Assembly: GCF_022479115.1 (NCBI RefSeq) | Contig: NZ_CP092497.1 | Span: 3,658,001 to 3,722,000 of the forward strand | Source: Amycolatopsis sp. EV170708-02-1 | GTDB taxonomy: Bacteria > Actinomycetota > Actinomycetes > Mycobacteriales > Pseudonocardiaceae | DNA length: 64,000 nt | Direction: 5' to 3' | Shown here: one piece after another, positions 1 through 10,747 of the stretch | Layout: every line of letters begins with the position of its first letter | Numbering within the stretch: position 1 is the first letter of the stretch | Translations under genes and position numbers: made by a program | Notes under the pieces: model-generated | The model's input: the letters and a program-made list of their open reading frames with translations, nothing else | Databases searched by the model: none | What the model was told of the DNA's origin: nothing

Positions 1-35
1 TTCCGTTAACGGTACTCGGCCGTGTTCCAGGCCAC

Positions 36-2092
36 TCAGGCCGGGGCGGCCGCGTCGAGGCGGCGCAGCGCGTCGCGGGCGACCTTCGGGTCCATGGTCG
101 GCCAGAACGGCGGCAGCGAGGCGCGCAGGAAACCGCCGTAGCGGGCGGTGGCGAGCCGTGAATCCAGGATCGCCACGACGCCGCGATCGGTGACCGAACG
201 GTGCAGCCGTCCGGTGCCCTGCGCGAGCAGCAGCGCGGCATGGGTGGCCGCGACGGTGAGGAACCCATTGCCGCCCCTGGCTTCCACGGCCCGCTGCCGT
301 GCCGAGGAGACCGGGTCGTCCGGGCGGGGGAACGGGATCCTGTCGACCACGACCAGCTGGAGCGACGGGCCGGGCACGTCGACGCCCTGCCACAGCGACA
401 GCGTGCCGAACAGGCAGGTGCGGGCGTCTTCGGAGAACTTCTGCACCAGCAGGCCGGTGGCGTCGTCGCCCTGGCAGAGGATCGGCAGGTCGAGCCGCTC
501 CCGCATCTCCTCTGTCGCCTGCTTCGCCGCGCGCATCGAGGAGAACAGGCCGAGCGTGCGCCCGCCCGCGGCCTCGATCAGCTCGGCCAGCTCGTCCATG
601 GTCGAGGGCTGCAACCCGTCCCTGCCCGGCGGCGGCAGGTGTTTGGCCAGGTAGAGGATGCCGTTGCGTTTGTGGTCGAACGGGGAGCCGACGTCGAGGC
701 CGGTCCACTTCGGGCCGTCGGCGTCGTCGCTGTCGGCGGGGCGGCCTTGTCCGTCGCCGCGCCCGGTGCCTTCTCGACCCTGGCCCCGCCGGGCGGGAGA
801 CCCCACTGCCGGGCCATCGTGTCGAACGTGCCGCCCAGGGTCAGCGTCGCCGAGGTGAGGACGGTCGTGTGCTGGTTGAAGACGCGCTCCCGCAGCAGAC
901 CGGCGACACCCAGCGGAGCGACCTTCAGCGCGGGCGGGCGCGGATTCGTGGAGAAACGGTCCCCGGTCAGCCAGACGACGTCGCGCTGATGCGCCTTGTC
1001 GTCGTCGAAGGCTTCGAGCAGCCGGACCGCCGTGTCGTGGACCTCTTCGAGCAGTGACCGCGCCAGCTTGCGGGCGGTCGCCTCGTCGACGTCCTCCTTG
1101 CGGTCCTTGCCGAGCGCGGTGAGGCAGCGGTGCGCGGCGTCGCGGACCGCGGGGATCGCGCCGGTGAGGGCCTGCGGGAGCGAGTCCATCCGGCCGGACG
1201 GCAGGTCGTCGAGGATCAGGGCCAGCCCGTCGCTCGCCTCCAGCAGCTGATCGGCCACTTCGTCGTCGACCAGTTTCCCGCAGCGCCTGGCGGCGGCGGA
1301 GACCATGCCGCTGGTCAGCTCGCCGGTCGCCACTGAGGTGACGCGGTCCACCAGGTCGTGCGCCTCGTCGATGATCACCAGATCGTGCTCGGGGAGCACC
1401 TGGTAACCCTGCAGCGCGTCGATCGCCAGCAGGGCGTGGTTGGTGATCACGACGTCGGCCTTGCCCGCCTCGGCGCGGGACCGCTCGGCGAAACAGTCCG
1501 TGCCGATGGGGCAGCGTGACGCGCCCAGGCATTCCTTGGCGGTGACGGACACCTGGCGCCACGCCTGGTCCGAGACGCCGGGGACCAGCTCGTCGCGGTC
1601 ACCCGTTTCGGTGTCGGACGACCATTCCCGCAGCCGGGTGACCTCCTTGCCCAGCCTGGAGACGGCGAACGGGTCGAACAGCTGCTGATCCTCCGGCTCG
1701 TCCGGGGCGCCGGAATCGAGCCGGTGGAGGCAGAGGTAGTTACGGCGGCCCTTGAGGATCGCGAAGGTGGGCTCGCGGCCGAGGGGCTTCTTGAGCGCCT
1801 TCGCCAGCCGGGGGAGATCCCTGTCGACGAGCTGGCGCTGCAGCGCGATGGTGGCCGTGGAGACCACGACCGTGGCCTCCTTCTCGACCGCGTGCCGGAT
1901 CGCGGGAACGAGATAGGCCAACGACTTCCCGGTGCCCGTGCCCGCCTGGACGGCGAGGTGCTCACCGGTGCGGATGGCCCGGCCGACGGCGTCCGCCATC
2001 TTGACCTGGCCCTCGCGCTCGGCACCGCCCACGGACTCGACCGCGTGGGTCAGGAGTTCGAGGACACCGGGGAAATCAGCACGGGAGGGCAC
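36..2092 (-). pseudogene. dinG: ATP-dependent helicase DinG, split by one frameshift
   Basis: XPD/DinG-type superfamily 2 DNA helicase, about 685 residues if repaired. The N-terminal part (GTG start at 2092) has Walker A GTGTGKS near residue 55 and the DEAH-like box IIDEAHDL. The C-terminal part, in another frame, has the helicase C domain ending in QGTGRLHRS and a normal terminus. The reading frame changes near 729-770, inside a low-conservation linker that is intact on both sides, so a single-base indel is the simplest explanation. Whether it is a sequencing error or a real mutation cannot be told from this window. M. tuberculosis has dinG next to pncB (Rv1329c-Rv1330c); here four other genes lie between them. 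Confidence 0.85.
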
Positions 2093-2139
2093 GGGACAAG
2101 ACGATAGCCGGGGGCACCGTCAAGATCGTCCGCCCCGTG

Positions 2140-2190
2140 CGATGAAAGGTCCCTTCCTCGCAGATTTCGCAAGGAAGGGACCTTTCATCG
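2140..2190. terminator. 22-bp inverted repeat between bioY and dinG
   Basis: Arms 2140-2161 and 2169-2190 pair over 22 bp with one G-T type mismatch around a 7-nt loop. The arm core ATGAAAGGTCCCTTCC resembles other hairpins in this window. It lies about 30 bp beyond the bioY stop, as expected for a terminator. There is no T tract. A lone half-unit (GGTGAAAGGGCC) follows at about 2203-2214. Confidence 0.6.
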
Positions 2191-2217
2191 CGGCTTGTGG
2201 GGTGGTGAAAGGGCCGG

Positions 2218-2808
2218 TCACGACTCCTTGCGGAAGCGAGAAACGAGCGCCCAGGTGCCCGGAAGCAGCGCCGCCGCGACGGCGATCTTCAGCGCGTCCC
2301 CGATGAGGAACGGCACGACACCCTTCTCCAGTGCGGTCGACAGGCCGAAGCCGGTCGACGCCATCAGCCACGGCACGCCGATCGAGTAGATGGCGAGGTT
2401 GCCGAGCACCATCGTCCCCGCCGTGCGCAGCGGCGTGCGGTCACCGCCGCGGCCGGCGAGCGCGCCCACCAGGGCGCCCGCGAACACGAACCCGACGATG
2501 TAGCCGGCGCTGGCGCCGAACAGGCCGGAAGAACCGTTCTGGAACCAGCCGAACCCGGCCGCGCCGACGGCGAGGTACAGCGCCATCGACAGCGCGCCGC
2601 GCTTCCAGCCGAGCGCGGCGCCCACCAGCAGGGCGGCGAACGTCTGGCCGGTCATCGGCACCGGCGAACCGGGCACCGGGATCAGGATCTGCGCGGCCGC
2701 GCCGGTCAGGGCGGCACCACCGGCGACCAGGACCGCGTCACGGACCAGGGCGCCGGGAACGAGGTCGGCGAGAACCGGACGGGTGCCGGTCACAGACAGC
2801 GAAGACAC
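2218..2808 (-). CDS. bioY: Biotin transporter BioY
   Basis: S-component of an ECF-type biotin transporter, 196 aa, an integral membrane protein with about six hydrophobic segments. Typical BioY stretches are visible: PVPMTGQTFAALLVGAALG and the downstream GAAGFGWFQNGSSG and GYIVGF segments. GTG start with an excellent Shine-Dalgarno, AGGAGG, at 2814-2819. No bioM/bioN ATPase genes lie beside it, so it may act alone or with shared ECF modules. A dyad at 2835-2848 lies just upstream and may be its operator. Confidence 0.9.
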   Translation of the reverse strand: MSSLSVTGTRPVLADLVPGALVRDAVLVAGGAALTGAAAQILIPVPGSPVPMTGQTFAALLVGAALGWKRGALSMALYLAVGAAGFGWFQNGSSGLFGASAGYIVGFVFAGALVGALAGRGGDRTPLRTAGTMVLGNLAIYSIGVPWLMASTGFGLSTALEKGVVPFLIGDALKIAVAAALLPGTWALVSRFRKES

Positions 2809-2834
2809 TCAGACCTCCTATGAGTACACGAATG

Positions 2835-2848
2835 TGAACCGAGGTTAA
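2835..2848 (-). promoter_or_regulatory. Dyad upstream of bioY, possible operator
   Basis: TGAACC-GA-GGTTAA is an inverted repeat with 5 of 6 positions matched, about 26 bp upstream of the bioY start. It resembles the TGAAC/GTTA half-sites described for the actinobacterial biotin repressor BioQ, but the central spacing differs by one base. Assignment is tentative. Confidence 0.35.
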
Positions 2849-2951
2849 CGTCAGAAGACGGGTCGCGGACCGAATGTCGGGCACCTCACGATCCACTCGA
2901 CCGGGTGGCATGACCCTGCACGGGACAGGCGGTTGGTGGAGGCTGCCGGAT

Positions 2952-3616
2952 ATGAGGAAACCCGTTTCGAGGCTGTTGTCGGTGACGATGCTGACCGGGG
3001 CGCTGGTGACGGGAGGGCCGTCGATCGCGTCGGCCGATCCCGCGCCCGCGACGGCGGCCGCGTCGGTCGGTTCGCTCGACGTGGAGATCGGCGACGAACA
3101 CGTGGTCACCGGCGAGCTGGCGCCGTGCGACGTCGACGGTCCCTGAACGCGAAGACCCAGGGCGGGGCCACCGGCGACTTCGCCCGGTTCGGCGGCGGTG
3201 AGTCGCGCTGCGGCCGGAACGGCGAGGTGGCCATCGGCGAGGCGGCCGGGCGGCGCTTCGAGACCACCCTGCTCAAGCGGTTCGGCGGCCCGGTGATCAA
3301 GGTCCGCACGTTCATGGCGAAATGCAGCACCACGAAGGACGGCAGTCTCGGCTACATCGAGTTCGGCGACGTCACCGGGTTCACCCTGCCGGAGAACATC
3401 CCGCAGAACTACCGGCTGACCATCGCCGGTGGCAAGGGCGGGACGGCGCTGGCGTCGCTCACGGTCAACGAGACCGTCACGCCCACCCCGCCCGACGGGA
3501 GCCTCGTGACGCACATGCTGCACATCAAGCTGTTCCCGCAGGGCGGCGGGCCGGCGAAGGGCGACATCTACCTCGGGACCGCGCGCTGCGACCCGTACGG
3601 CAAGAAGAAGCCCTGA
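2952..3616 (+). pseudogene. Secreted protein, choice-of-anchor P-like, frameshifted
   Basis: Starts MRKPVSRLLSV with a Sec signal peptide and likely cleavage after ASA (about residue 29). The first frame stops at 3146. The neighbouring frame continues without a break from SLNAKTQGG to the end at 3616, so one base is probably missing near 3130-3145. The repaired protein is about 220 aa. Its C-terminal half, with LTVNETVT, THMLHIKL and GDIYLGTARC, looks like the actinobacterial 'choice-of-anchor P' secreted family of unknown function, with conserved Cys residues that could form disulfides. Family assignment is from memory of the pattern. Confidence 0.6.
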
Positions 3617-3620
3617 CCTC

Positions 3621-3682
3621 GCATTTCGTCCTCTGGATGCGGTCCTTGCACACGCAAGTACCGCATTCAGAGGACGAAACGC
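3621..3682. terminator. 29-bp hairpin between convergent genes
   Basis: Arms 3621-3649 and 3654-3682 match at 26 of 29 positions around a 4-nt loop. It fills the space between the secreted protein stop (3616) and the aldolase stop (3684), so it can terminate both transcripts. Confidence 0.65.
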
Positions 3683-3683
3683 G

Positions 3684-4337
3684 TCAGGTGCGCGAGACGT
3701 ACTTCGCGGCCGCGGCGACGAACTCGCTCGCCCGGGTCGCGAGATCGGCCAGCGAACCGCTGGAGGTGAGCGCGTCGCCGAGAAGCGGCGTGGCGGCCGC
3801 GACGGCGATCGAACCCGACTCGAGGTACTTCGCGACTTCGGCCAGGTGGACGCCGCCCGTCGGGACGAGCGGGATGTCCGGCATCGGCGCCCGGATCGCC
3901 CGCAGGTAGGCGATCCCGCCGACGGCCGCGATCGGGAACACCTTCACCGCCGCCGCGCCGAGCCGCCAGGCCTGGTCGATCTCGGTCGGGGTCAGCGCGC
4001 CGCAGATCACCGGCAGGCCGCGTTCGTGCGCGCGCTCCATGACCAGCGGGTTCACCGTCGGCGTGACCAGGAACGTGGCGCCGGCGTCCGCCGCTTTGTC
4101 CACATCGGACACCTCGCGCACGCTCCCGGCGCCGATGTGCGCGTCGTCGCCGAGCTTCTTCCGGATGGTCGCGATGGCGTCCGTGGCGCCCGGCGTGGTC
4201 AACGCCGCTTCGAGCACCCGCACGCCCGCCGCGTGCAGCACCGTCGCGGCGTCGGCGAACCGGCTCGCGTCTGCGGCCCGCAGGATCGCGACGAGCCGGT
4301 TTTCGATCAAGGTGTCCTGGAGGTCGTGCTGGATCAT
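3684..4337 (-). CDS. eda: KDPG/KHG-type aldolase
   Basis: Class I aldolase of the bifunctional 2-keto-3-deoxy-6-phosphogluconate / 4-hydroxy-2-oxoglutarate family, 217 aa, cytoplasmic, yielding pyruvate plus an aldehyde. Family features include the LVAILRA start, GAGSVREVSD, FLVTPTVNP, the Schiff-base lysine in AAAVKVFPIAAVGG, and the phosphate-binding PTGGV. The ATG overlaps the pncA stop (ATGA at 4334-4337), so translation is coupled to pncA. No edd or glucose genes are near, so the true substrate may be another keto-deoxy sugar acid. Confidence 0.85.
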   Translation of the reverse strand: MIQHDLQDTLIENRLVAILRAADASRFADAATVLHAAGVRVLEAALTTPGATDAIATIRKKLGDDAHIGAGSVREVSDVDKAADAGATFLVTPTVNPLVMERAHERGLPVICGALTPTEIDQAWRLGAAAVKVFPIAAVGGIAYLRAIRAPMPDIPLVPTGGVHLAEVAKYLESGSIAVAAATPLLGDALTSSGSLADLATRASEFVAAAAKYVSRT

Positions 4338-4909
4338 GCGGCGGGGACCGGCGCCTTCCCGGTGTAGGTCACGCCCGCCTCGTCGAAGTCCTTGAGTGCG
4401 GCGTCGACGGTGGGCTGCGAACCGCCGACCGTGAGGTCCAGCAGCACCCGGACCTTGAAGCCGGCCTTCGCCGCGTCGAGCGCCGTCGCGCGGACGCAGA
4501 AGTCGGTCGCGATGCCGACGACGTCGACCTCGGTGACGTCGTGCTCCTTCAGCCACGCGTCGAGCGTCTTGCCGTCGCGCGCGTTGCCCTCGAAGCCGGA
4601 GTACGCGGCGGTGTACTCGCCCTTGGAGAAGACCTCGCTGATCGGGACCACGTCGAGCGCGGGGTGGAACGACGCGCCGGAGGTGCCCGCGACGCAGTGA
4701 CGCGGCCAGCTGTCCTTGAAGTCCGGCGTCTCGCTGAAGTGGTCGCCCGGGTCGATGTGGTAATCGCGAGTGGCGACGACGTGCGCGTAGCCGCCCTCCG
4801 CGGCCCGCTTGGAGATCGCTTCGGCGGCGGCGGCGCCACCGGGCAGGCCGAGCGACCCGCCCTCGCAGAAGTCGTTCTGCACATCGACCACGATCAAGGC
4901 GGTCCCCAT
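4334..4909 (-). CDS. pncA: Nicotinamidase/pyrazinamidase PncA
   Basis: Isochorismatase-fold amidohydrolase that converts nicotinamide to nicotinate, 191 aa. The catalytic Asp is in VDVQNDF, the metal-binding set is in TRDYHIDPGDHF, and the catalytic Cys is in GIATDFCVRATALDA. The start at 4909 is chosen because CAGGAGCAACAC precedes it and the fold begins at once. It lies 20 bp after pncB, so the two genes form the nicotinamide salvage arm of NAD synthesis in one operon. Confidence 0.93.
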   Translation of the reverse strand: MGTALIVVDVQNDFCEGGSLGLPGGAAAAEAISKRAAEGGYAHVVATRDYHIDPGDHFSETPDFKDSWPRHCVAGTSGASFHPALDVVPISEVFSKGEYTAAYSGFEGNARDGKTLDAWLKEHDVTEVDVVGIATDFCVRATALDAAKAGFKVRVLLDLTVGGSQPTVDAALKDFDEAGVTYTGKAPVPAA

Positions 4910-4929
4910 GTGTTGCTCCTGAGTCTCTT

Positions 4930-6234
4930 TTAGACGAATACGGTCGGGATGGCGGGCTCCCCGTGCGAGAGCTTGAGGCCTTCCCACGGAAGGCTCACCA
5001 GCGCCCGCCGAAGCCGCTGGCGCGCGTCGTCCAGCGTGGGCAAATCATCCACCGTCCGGCCGTCCCGGACCAGCGGAATCTGCAATTCGTGGTCGTTCGG
5101 TCCCCGTTCCGGGACCGGCGAGGCGGCCGTCCAGATCACCTCTTCGACGGCGGTGCCGGTCTCGCGGTGCCGTCGCAGCGCGGATTTCCGTCCGCCGCGG
5201 GATTCCTTGTGCGCGCTGCGCTTGGCGACCGGTTTCCCGTCGACCTCGACGAGTTTGTAGACCATCCCCGCGGTCGGCGCGCCGGAGCCGGTGACGACCG
5301 AGGTCCCGACGCCGTACGCGTCGACGGGTTCCGCCCGCAGCGCCGCGATCGCGTGCTCGTCGAGGTCGCCCGACACCACGATGCGGGTGTCCTTGGCGCC
5401 GAGGGCGTCCAGTTGCTCGCGGGCCTTGCGTGCCAGGGGGCCCACGTCGCCGGAGTCGATGCGGATCGCGCCGAGTTCGGTGCCCGCCACCCGGACGGCC
5501 GTTTCGATGCCCTTGGTGATGTCGTAGGTGTCCACCAGGAGGGTGGTGTCCGCGCCCATCTTGTCCACCTGTGCGCGGAACGCGGCCTCTTCGCTGTCGT
5601 GCAGCAACATGAACGCGTGCGCGACGGTGCCCCGCGTGGGAATGCCGTAGCGGCGCCCGGCTTCGAGGTTGGAGGTCGTGGCGAAGCCGGCGAGGTACGC
5701 GGCCCGCGCCGCGGCGACGGCGGCGTACTCGTGCGTGCGGCGGCCGCCCATCTCGATGATCGGCCTGCCGTGCGCGGCGCCCGACATCCGCGCCGCCGCG
5801 GACGCGATCGCGCTGTCGTGGTTGAGGATCGAGAGGATCAGCGTCTCCAGCACGACGGCCTCGCCGAAGGAACCGGTGACGGTCAGGATCGGGGAGCCGG
5901 GGAAGTACAGCTCGCCCTCGGGGTAGCCGTCGACATTCCCCGAGAAGGAGTAGTCCGCGAGCCACGAAAGGGTGGCGTCGTCGACCACGGCCGTCGCTTC
6001 CAGCTGGCTCAGCTCGGCGTCGGTGAACCGGAAGTCCGCGATCGCGTCGAGGACCCGCCCGGTGCCCGCGACGACGCCGTAGCGGCGGCCGTCGGGCAGA
6101 CGACGTGCGAAGACCTCGAAGACGCACGGCCGGTCCGCCGTCCCGTCGGACAGGGCGCTGGCCAGCATGGTCAGCTCGTAGTGGTCGGTGAGCAGCGCGG
6201 TGCTGGCGCCAGTGGCCGCCTCGGGGAAACCCAT
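4930..6234 (-). CDS. pncB: Nicotinate phosphoribosyltransferase
   Basis: Converts nicotinate and PRPP to nicotinate mononucleotide, 434 aa, first committed step of the Preiss-Handler pathway. It begins with the family hallmark [15 protein letters not shown]. It also carries the [19 protein letters not shown] loop, [19 protein letters not shown] with the likely phosphorylated His, and the [16 protein letters not shown] phosphate region. It is first gene of the pncB-pncA-eda operon. A TAGGCT -10-like hexamer sits at 6242-6247, only 7 bp from the ATG, so the mRNA may be leaderless. Confidence 0.95.
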   Translation of the reverse strand: MGFPEAATGASTALLTDHYELTMLASALSDGTADRPCVFEVFARRLPDGRRYGVVAGTGRVLDAIADFRFTDAELSQLEATAVVDDATLSWLADYSFSGNVDGYPEGELYFPGSPILTVTGSFGEAVVLETLILSILNHDSAIASAAARMSGAAHGRPIIEMGGRRTHEYAAVAAARAAYLAGFATTSNLEAGRRYGIPTRGTVAHAFMLLHDSEEAAFRAQVDKMGADTTLLVDTYDITKGIETAVRVAGTELGAIRIDSGDVGPLARKAREQLDALGAKDTRIVVSGDLDEHAIAALRAEPVDAYGVGTSVVTGSGAPTAGMVYKLVEVDGKPVAKRSAHKESRGGRKSALRRHRETGTAVEEVIWTAASPVPERGPNDHELQIPLVRDGRTVDDLPTLDDARQRLRRALVSLPWEGLKLSHGEPAIPTVFV

Positions 6235-6299
6235 GGCACCAGCCTATTCACCCACATGGCCGGACCTGCCAGCCCATACCGGAACCGGCCCGTGACACC

Positions 6300-6608
6300 A
6301 TGGAGTGCATGTCCACGCCTGTCGCATCCGAGCAGACGCAGGTTGATCCACAGGGAGTAGAGGTCGTCTCTGAGGACAAACCCTGGCGGACGGTCGTCTG
6401 GAACGATCCGGTGAACCTCATGTCGTATGTGACGTACGTGTTCCAGAAGCTGTTCGGTTACAGCCGGGACCACGCGACGAAGCTCATGCTCGACGTGCAC
6501 CAGAAGGGCAAGGCGATCGTGTCCTCCGGTTCCAAGGAGAAGGTGGAGACCGACGTCGCGAAACTCCACGCCGCCGGCCTCTGGGCCACCATGGAGCAGC
6601 CTTCATGA
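6300..6608 (+). CDS. clpS: ClpS, adaptor of the Clp protease
   Basis: N-recognin adaptor that delivers N-degron substrates to ClpC/ClpA, 102 aa from ATG 6300 or 99 aa from ATG 6309. The ClpS core is clear: [20 protein letters not shown], then the helix [17 protein letters not shown] with the substrate-pocket residues. The second ATG has GGAG very close by, so the exact start is uncertain. It is divergent from pncB and its stop overlaps the DUF2017 start (ATGA). Confidence 0.94.
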   Translation: MECMSTPVASEQTQVDPQGVEVVSEDKPWRTVVWNDPVNLMSYVTYVFQKLFGYSRDHATKLMLDVHQKGKAIVSSGSKEKVETDVAKLHAAGLWATMEQPS

Positions 6609-7162
6609 ACGGATGGCGTCGCAAGGGCGAGACCATCGTCGCCGGGTTCGAGCAGCAGGAGGCCGCGGTGCTGCGCGGCCTGGTCAGCCAGCTGGAGGAC
6701 ATGCTCACCGCGCGCGCCGAGGAGGCGCCGCAGGACGAGCTCGCGGAGCTGACCGGGATCCGCACCGGCCCGACCGAATCCCCGGACGACCCGGTGCTCT
6801 CACGGCTGCTGCCGGACTTCCACAAACTCGACCCGGACAACCCGACCCGCGAGGACATCGACTCGGCCGCCGCGATGCGGTCGATCCACGAGCCCGAGCT
6901 GCTGGACAAGAAGGTCGGCGTCGCGAAGATCGTGCTGGACACCCTGCCGCGTGACGGCGGGAACGTGCGGCTGACCTTCGAGCAGGCCGACGCGTGGCTG
7001 GGCGCGCTCAACGACGTCCGCCTCGCGCTGGGCACCGCGCTCGACGTCACCGAGGACATGCCCGACGAACTGCCCGAAGACGATCCGCGCGCGCCGCATC
7101 TCGGCGTCTACCACTGGCTGACCTGGGTGCAAGAGACCCTCATCCAGTCGCTGACCTCATGA
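6605..7162 (+). CDS. DUF2017 domain protein
   Basis: Soluble protein, 185 aa, of the actinobacterial DUF2017 family, which is regularly encoded next to clpS. Acidic, mostly helical, and ending in [15 protein letters not shown]. Four-base overlaps at both ends (with clpS and with the peptidase) argue for tight co-translation. The function is unknown. The position suggests a link to ClpS-dependent proteolysis, but nothing in the sequence proves it. Confidence 0.88.
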   Translation: MNGWRRKGETIVAGFEQQEAAVLRGLVSQLEDMLTARAEEAPQDELAELTGIRTGPTESPDDPVLSRLLPDFHKLDPDNPTREDIDSAAAMRSIHEPELLDKKVGVAKIVLDTLPRDGGNVRLTFEQADAWLGALNDVRLALGTALDVTEDMPDELPEDDPRAPHLGVYHWLTWVQETLIQSLTS

Positions 7163-8151
7163 TCACCGACGTTCCCGGCGTGCTGGTCGGGCACCACGAG
7201 CGGGTCGGCGACGGCTGGGCGACCGGGACGACGGTGGTGCTGGTTCCCGGCGGCGCCGTCGGGGCGGTCGACCAGCGCGGCGGCGCGCCCGGCACGCGGG
7301 AGACCAACCTGCTGGAGCCGGAGAACCTGGTGCAGCACGTCAACGCGATCTGCCTGTCCGGCGGGAGCGCGTACGGGCTGGCCGCCGCGGACGGCGTCAT
7401 GCGCTGGCTCGCCGAGCGGAACCAGGGCATCCCGGTCGGGACCCAGCCGCACGAGGTGGTGCCGATCGTGCCCGCCGCGGTGCTGTTCGACCTGCCGCGC
7501 GGTGACTGGGGCAACCGTCCGGACGCCTCCTTCGGCTACGCGGCGTGCCAAGCCGCCAAGGACGGACCGGTGTCGTCGGGGACCGTCGGCGCGGGCGCCG
7601 GGGCGAAGACCGGATCACTCAAAGGCGGGATCGGGTCGGCCTCGGAGAGGGTCGGGGAGTTCACCGTCGGCGTCGTCGCCGCCGTGAACGCCGCCGGCGA
7701 GGCCGTCGACCTCTCGACCGGCCGCGCCTTCGCGGCGGATCACGAGGTCGACGGCGAGTTCGGCGTCCGCTGGCCCGACCGGCCCGGCGACGTCGAGGCG
7801 AAGGCGTCGGGGCTCAACACGACCATCGGCGTGGTCGCGGTCGACGCGGCGCTGTCCAAGGCGGAGGCGCGACGGCTCGCGGTGGCCGCTCAGGACGGCC
7901 TCGCCAGGGCGGTGCGGCCCGCGCACACGATGTTCGACGGCGACACGGTGTTCGCGCTGGCGACCGGCGACCGGGAGCTGCCCGGTGGCACGGGCCCCGT
8001 CGCGGCCGCGCGGCGCGCGATGGTGCTGGACACGCTGTGCTCGGCGGCCGCGCGGGTGTTCGGGCGGGCGATGGTGCACGGTGTGCTCTCCGCCACTTCG
8101 GCGGGCGACATGCGCGCGTACCGGGATGTCTGGCCCGAAGCCTTCTCCTGA
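7159..8151 (+). CDS. P1 family peptidase (DmpA/Rv1333-like)
   Basis: N-terminal nucleophile-type aminopeptidase of family S58, 330 aa. These enzymes are made as a precursor that cuts itself before a Ser/Thr. Visible features are the N-terminal [28 protein letters not shown], and the region LNTTIGVVAVDAALSK, where processing would occur around N-T-T. The ATG overlaps the DUF2017 stop. It is the positional equivalent of M. tuberculosis Rv1333. Confidence 0.88.
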   Translation: MITDVPGVLVGHHERVGDGWATGTTVVLVPGGAVGAVDQRGGAPGTRETNLLEPENLVQHVNAICLSGGSAYGLAAADGVMRWLAERNQGIPVGTQPHEVVPIVPAAVLFDLPRGDWGNRPDASFGYAACQAAKDGPVSSGTVGAGAGAKTGSLKGGIGSASERVGEFTVGVVAAVNAAGEAVDLSTGRAFAADHEVDGEFGVRWPDRPGDVEAKASGLNTTIGVVAVDAALSKAEARRLAVAAQDGLARAVRPAHTMFDGDTVFALATGDRELPGGTGPVAAARRAMVLDTLCSAAARVFGRAMVHGVLSATSAGDMRAYRDVWPEAFS

Positions 8152-8213
8152 CCGGCCGAGGTGCCGAGTGGCGGCAATCTCAGAGTATGGACCGGCTCTG
8201 TCCAGCACCTAAG

Positions 8214-8630
8214 ATGGGCGACGTGCTCCGGATCCGCCGTGAACTCGTCGACGAGATCGTCGCCCACGCCCGTCGTGACCATCCCGATGAGGCGTGCGGG
8301 GTGATCGCCGGTCCCGAGGGATCGGACAGCCCCGAGCGGTACATCCCGATGCTGAACGCGGCGCGCTCGCCCACGTTCTACGAATTCGACTCGGGTGATC
8401 TGCTCAAGCTCTACCGCGAGATGGACGCCAACGACGAGGTGCCGGTGGTCATCTACCACTCGCACACCGCGACCGACGCCTATCCCTCCCGCACCGATGT
8501 CTCGTACGCCTCGGAACCCGACGCGCACTACGTGCTCGTTTCCACCAAGGACCCCGATTCGCACCAGTTCCGGTCGTACCGGATCGTGGACGGGGAGATC
8601 ACCGAGGAGCCCGTCGAGATCATCGGCTGA
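8214..8630 (+). CDS. mec: Mec, JAMM metallopeptidase for CysO-cysteine
   Basis: Zinc-dependent Mov34/MPN hydrolase, 138 aa, that releases cysteine from the C-terminus of the carrier CysO. The JAMM motif is complete: Glu in HPDEACGVI, then HSH-T-ATDAYPS-RTD. Start is ATG 8214 or GTG 8223; homologues often begin close to LRIRREL. It is followed by cysO and cysM in the order seen in mycobacteria. Confidence 0.93.
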   Translation: MGDVLRIRRELVDEIVAHARRDHPDEACGVIAGPEGSDSPERYIPMLNAARSPTFYEFDSGDLLKLYREMDANDEVPVVIYHSHTATDAYPSRTDVSYASEPDAHYVLVSTKDPDSHQFRSYRIVDGEITEEPVEIIG

Positions 8631-8705
8631 ACCCGCCACGTCCGGGAATAACCCGGACCGGCCCGAACGTCTGCGTTGCAGAGAACCCACCGGAGGTAGA
8701 AAACC

Positions 8706-8978
8706 ATGGCCGTGACCGTGTCCATCCCGACCATCCTGCGTACGCACACCGGCGGCGAGAAGTCCGTCGAGGCGACCGGCAAGACCGTGCTCGAGGTGAT
8801 CGACGACATCGAGTCCCGCCACGGCGGCCTCAAGGCCCGCCTGGTCAAGGAAGAGAAGCTGCACCGCTTCGTCAACGTCTACGTCAACGACGAGGACGTC
8901 CGTTTCTCCGGCGGTCTCGAGGCCGAGGTCAAGGACGGCGACACCCTGACCATCCTGCCCGCCGTGGCCGGTGGCTGA
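8706..8978 (+). CDS. cysO: CysO sulfur-carrier protein
   Basis: Ubiquitin-like MoaD/ThiS-family carrier, 90 aa, ending in the essential Gly-Gly. The C-terminus is activated and converted to a thiocarboxylate that gives sulfide to CysM. The Shine-Dalgarno CCGGAGGTAG lies before the ATG. It is 3 bp from cysM. It depends on a MoeB/MoeZ activator that is not in this window. Confidence 0.94.
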   Translation: MAVTVSIPTILRTHTGGEKSVEATGKTVLEVIDDIESRHGGLKARLVKEEKLHRFVNVYVNDEDVRFSGGLEAEVKDGDTLTILPAVAGG

Positions 8979-9932
<954 letters not shown>

Positions 9933-9944
9933 CCGCCCGTGCTC

Positions 9945-9998
9945 GGGCCTCGTGAGTGGTAAGGACGGTTAGAACCGTCCCTACCACTCACGAGGCCC
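9945..9998. terminator. 26-bp hairpin after cysM
   Basis: Arms 9945-9970 and 9973-9998 pair at 25 of 26 positions with a 2-nt loop. The inner 44 nt are almost identical to the hairpin at 15336-15381. It follows cysM and precedes a co-directional racemase gene, so it is not limited to convergent gene pairs. Confidence 0.6.
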
Positions 9999-10033
9999 AT
10001 CGCGAACCGCTCGCGGCTGGCACGATGGCGGGC

Positions 10034-10747
10034 ATGAAGACCATCGGCCTGCTGGGCGGCATGAGCTGGGAATCGTCGGCCGAGTACTACCGGCTGGTGA
10101 ACGAGCGCGTCCGTGAGCTGCGCGGCGGGTACCACTCCGCGCGCACCGTGCTGTACTCCGTGGACTTCGCCGAAATCGAAGCGATGCAGGCCGAGGGCCG
10201 CTGGGAAGACGCCGGACAGGAGCTGAACCGCGCCGCACGCGCCCTCGAAGCCGCCGGAGCGGACTTCGTCGTCCTCTGCACGAACACCATGCACAAGGTC
10301 GCCGACCGGCTCACCGACGGTCTGGGCGTCCCGCTCCTGCATCTCGCCGACACCACGGCCGTCGCGATCAAGGCCGCCGGCATCGGGCGCGTCGGGCTCC
10401 TGGGCACCGGTTTCACCATGGCCCAGCGGTTCTACCGCGAACGCCTCGCCGCGCACGGCCTCGACGTGCTCGTGCCGGATGAGAACGACCGCGAGACGGT
10501 GCACCGGGTCATCTACGACGAACTCGTCCACGGCGTGGTCACCGAGGAGTCCCGCGAGCGGTACCGCGAGGTCATCGCGAGGCTCGTCGAGGCGGGCGCG
10601 GAAGGCGTGATCTACGGCTGCACGGAGATCGAGCTGCTCGTGGGCCCCGAAGACAGCTCGGTGCCCACCTTTCCCACCACCAGGCTGCACGCCGAAGCGG
10701 CCGTGGACTACGCGCTGGGCAAGGCCTCACTCCCTCCCTCGGTGTGA
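10034..10747 (+). CDS. Aspartate/glutamate racemase family protein
   Basis: Cofactor-independent two-cysteine racemase fold, 237 aa. The family signature MKTIGLLGGMSWESSAEYYR is at the N-terminus. The two catalytic-type cysteines are C82 (LCTNTMHK) and C196 (YGCTEIELL). ATG 10025 is an alternative start adding three residues. Closest in type to YgeA-like broad-specificity aspartate racemases. The substrate is not clear from sequence. A dedicated glutamate racemase (murI) is nearby, so this is not the cell-wall enzyme. Its 3' end overlaps the NAT gene tail to tail by 40 bp. Confidence 0.85.
   Translation: MKTIGLLGGMSWESSAEYYRLVNERVRELRGGYHSARTVLYSVDFAEIEAMQAEGRWEDAGQELNRAARALEAAGADFVVLCTNTMHKVADRLTDGLGVPLLHLADTTAVAIKAAGIGRVGLLGTGFTMAQRFYRERLAAHGLDVLVPDENDRETVHRVIYDELVHGVVTEESRERYREVIARLVEAGAEGVIYGCTEIELLVGPEDSSVPTFPTTRLHAEAAVDYALGKASLPPSV

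Noticed and set aside
9956..10033. Upstream extension of the racemase reading frame
   Set aside because: It reads through the 9945-9998 hairpin; the family starts at MKTIGLLGG, so the extension is not coding.
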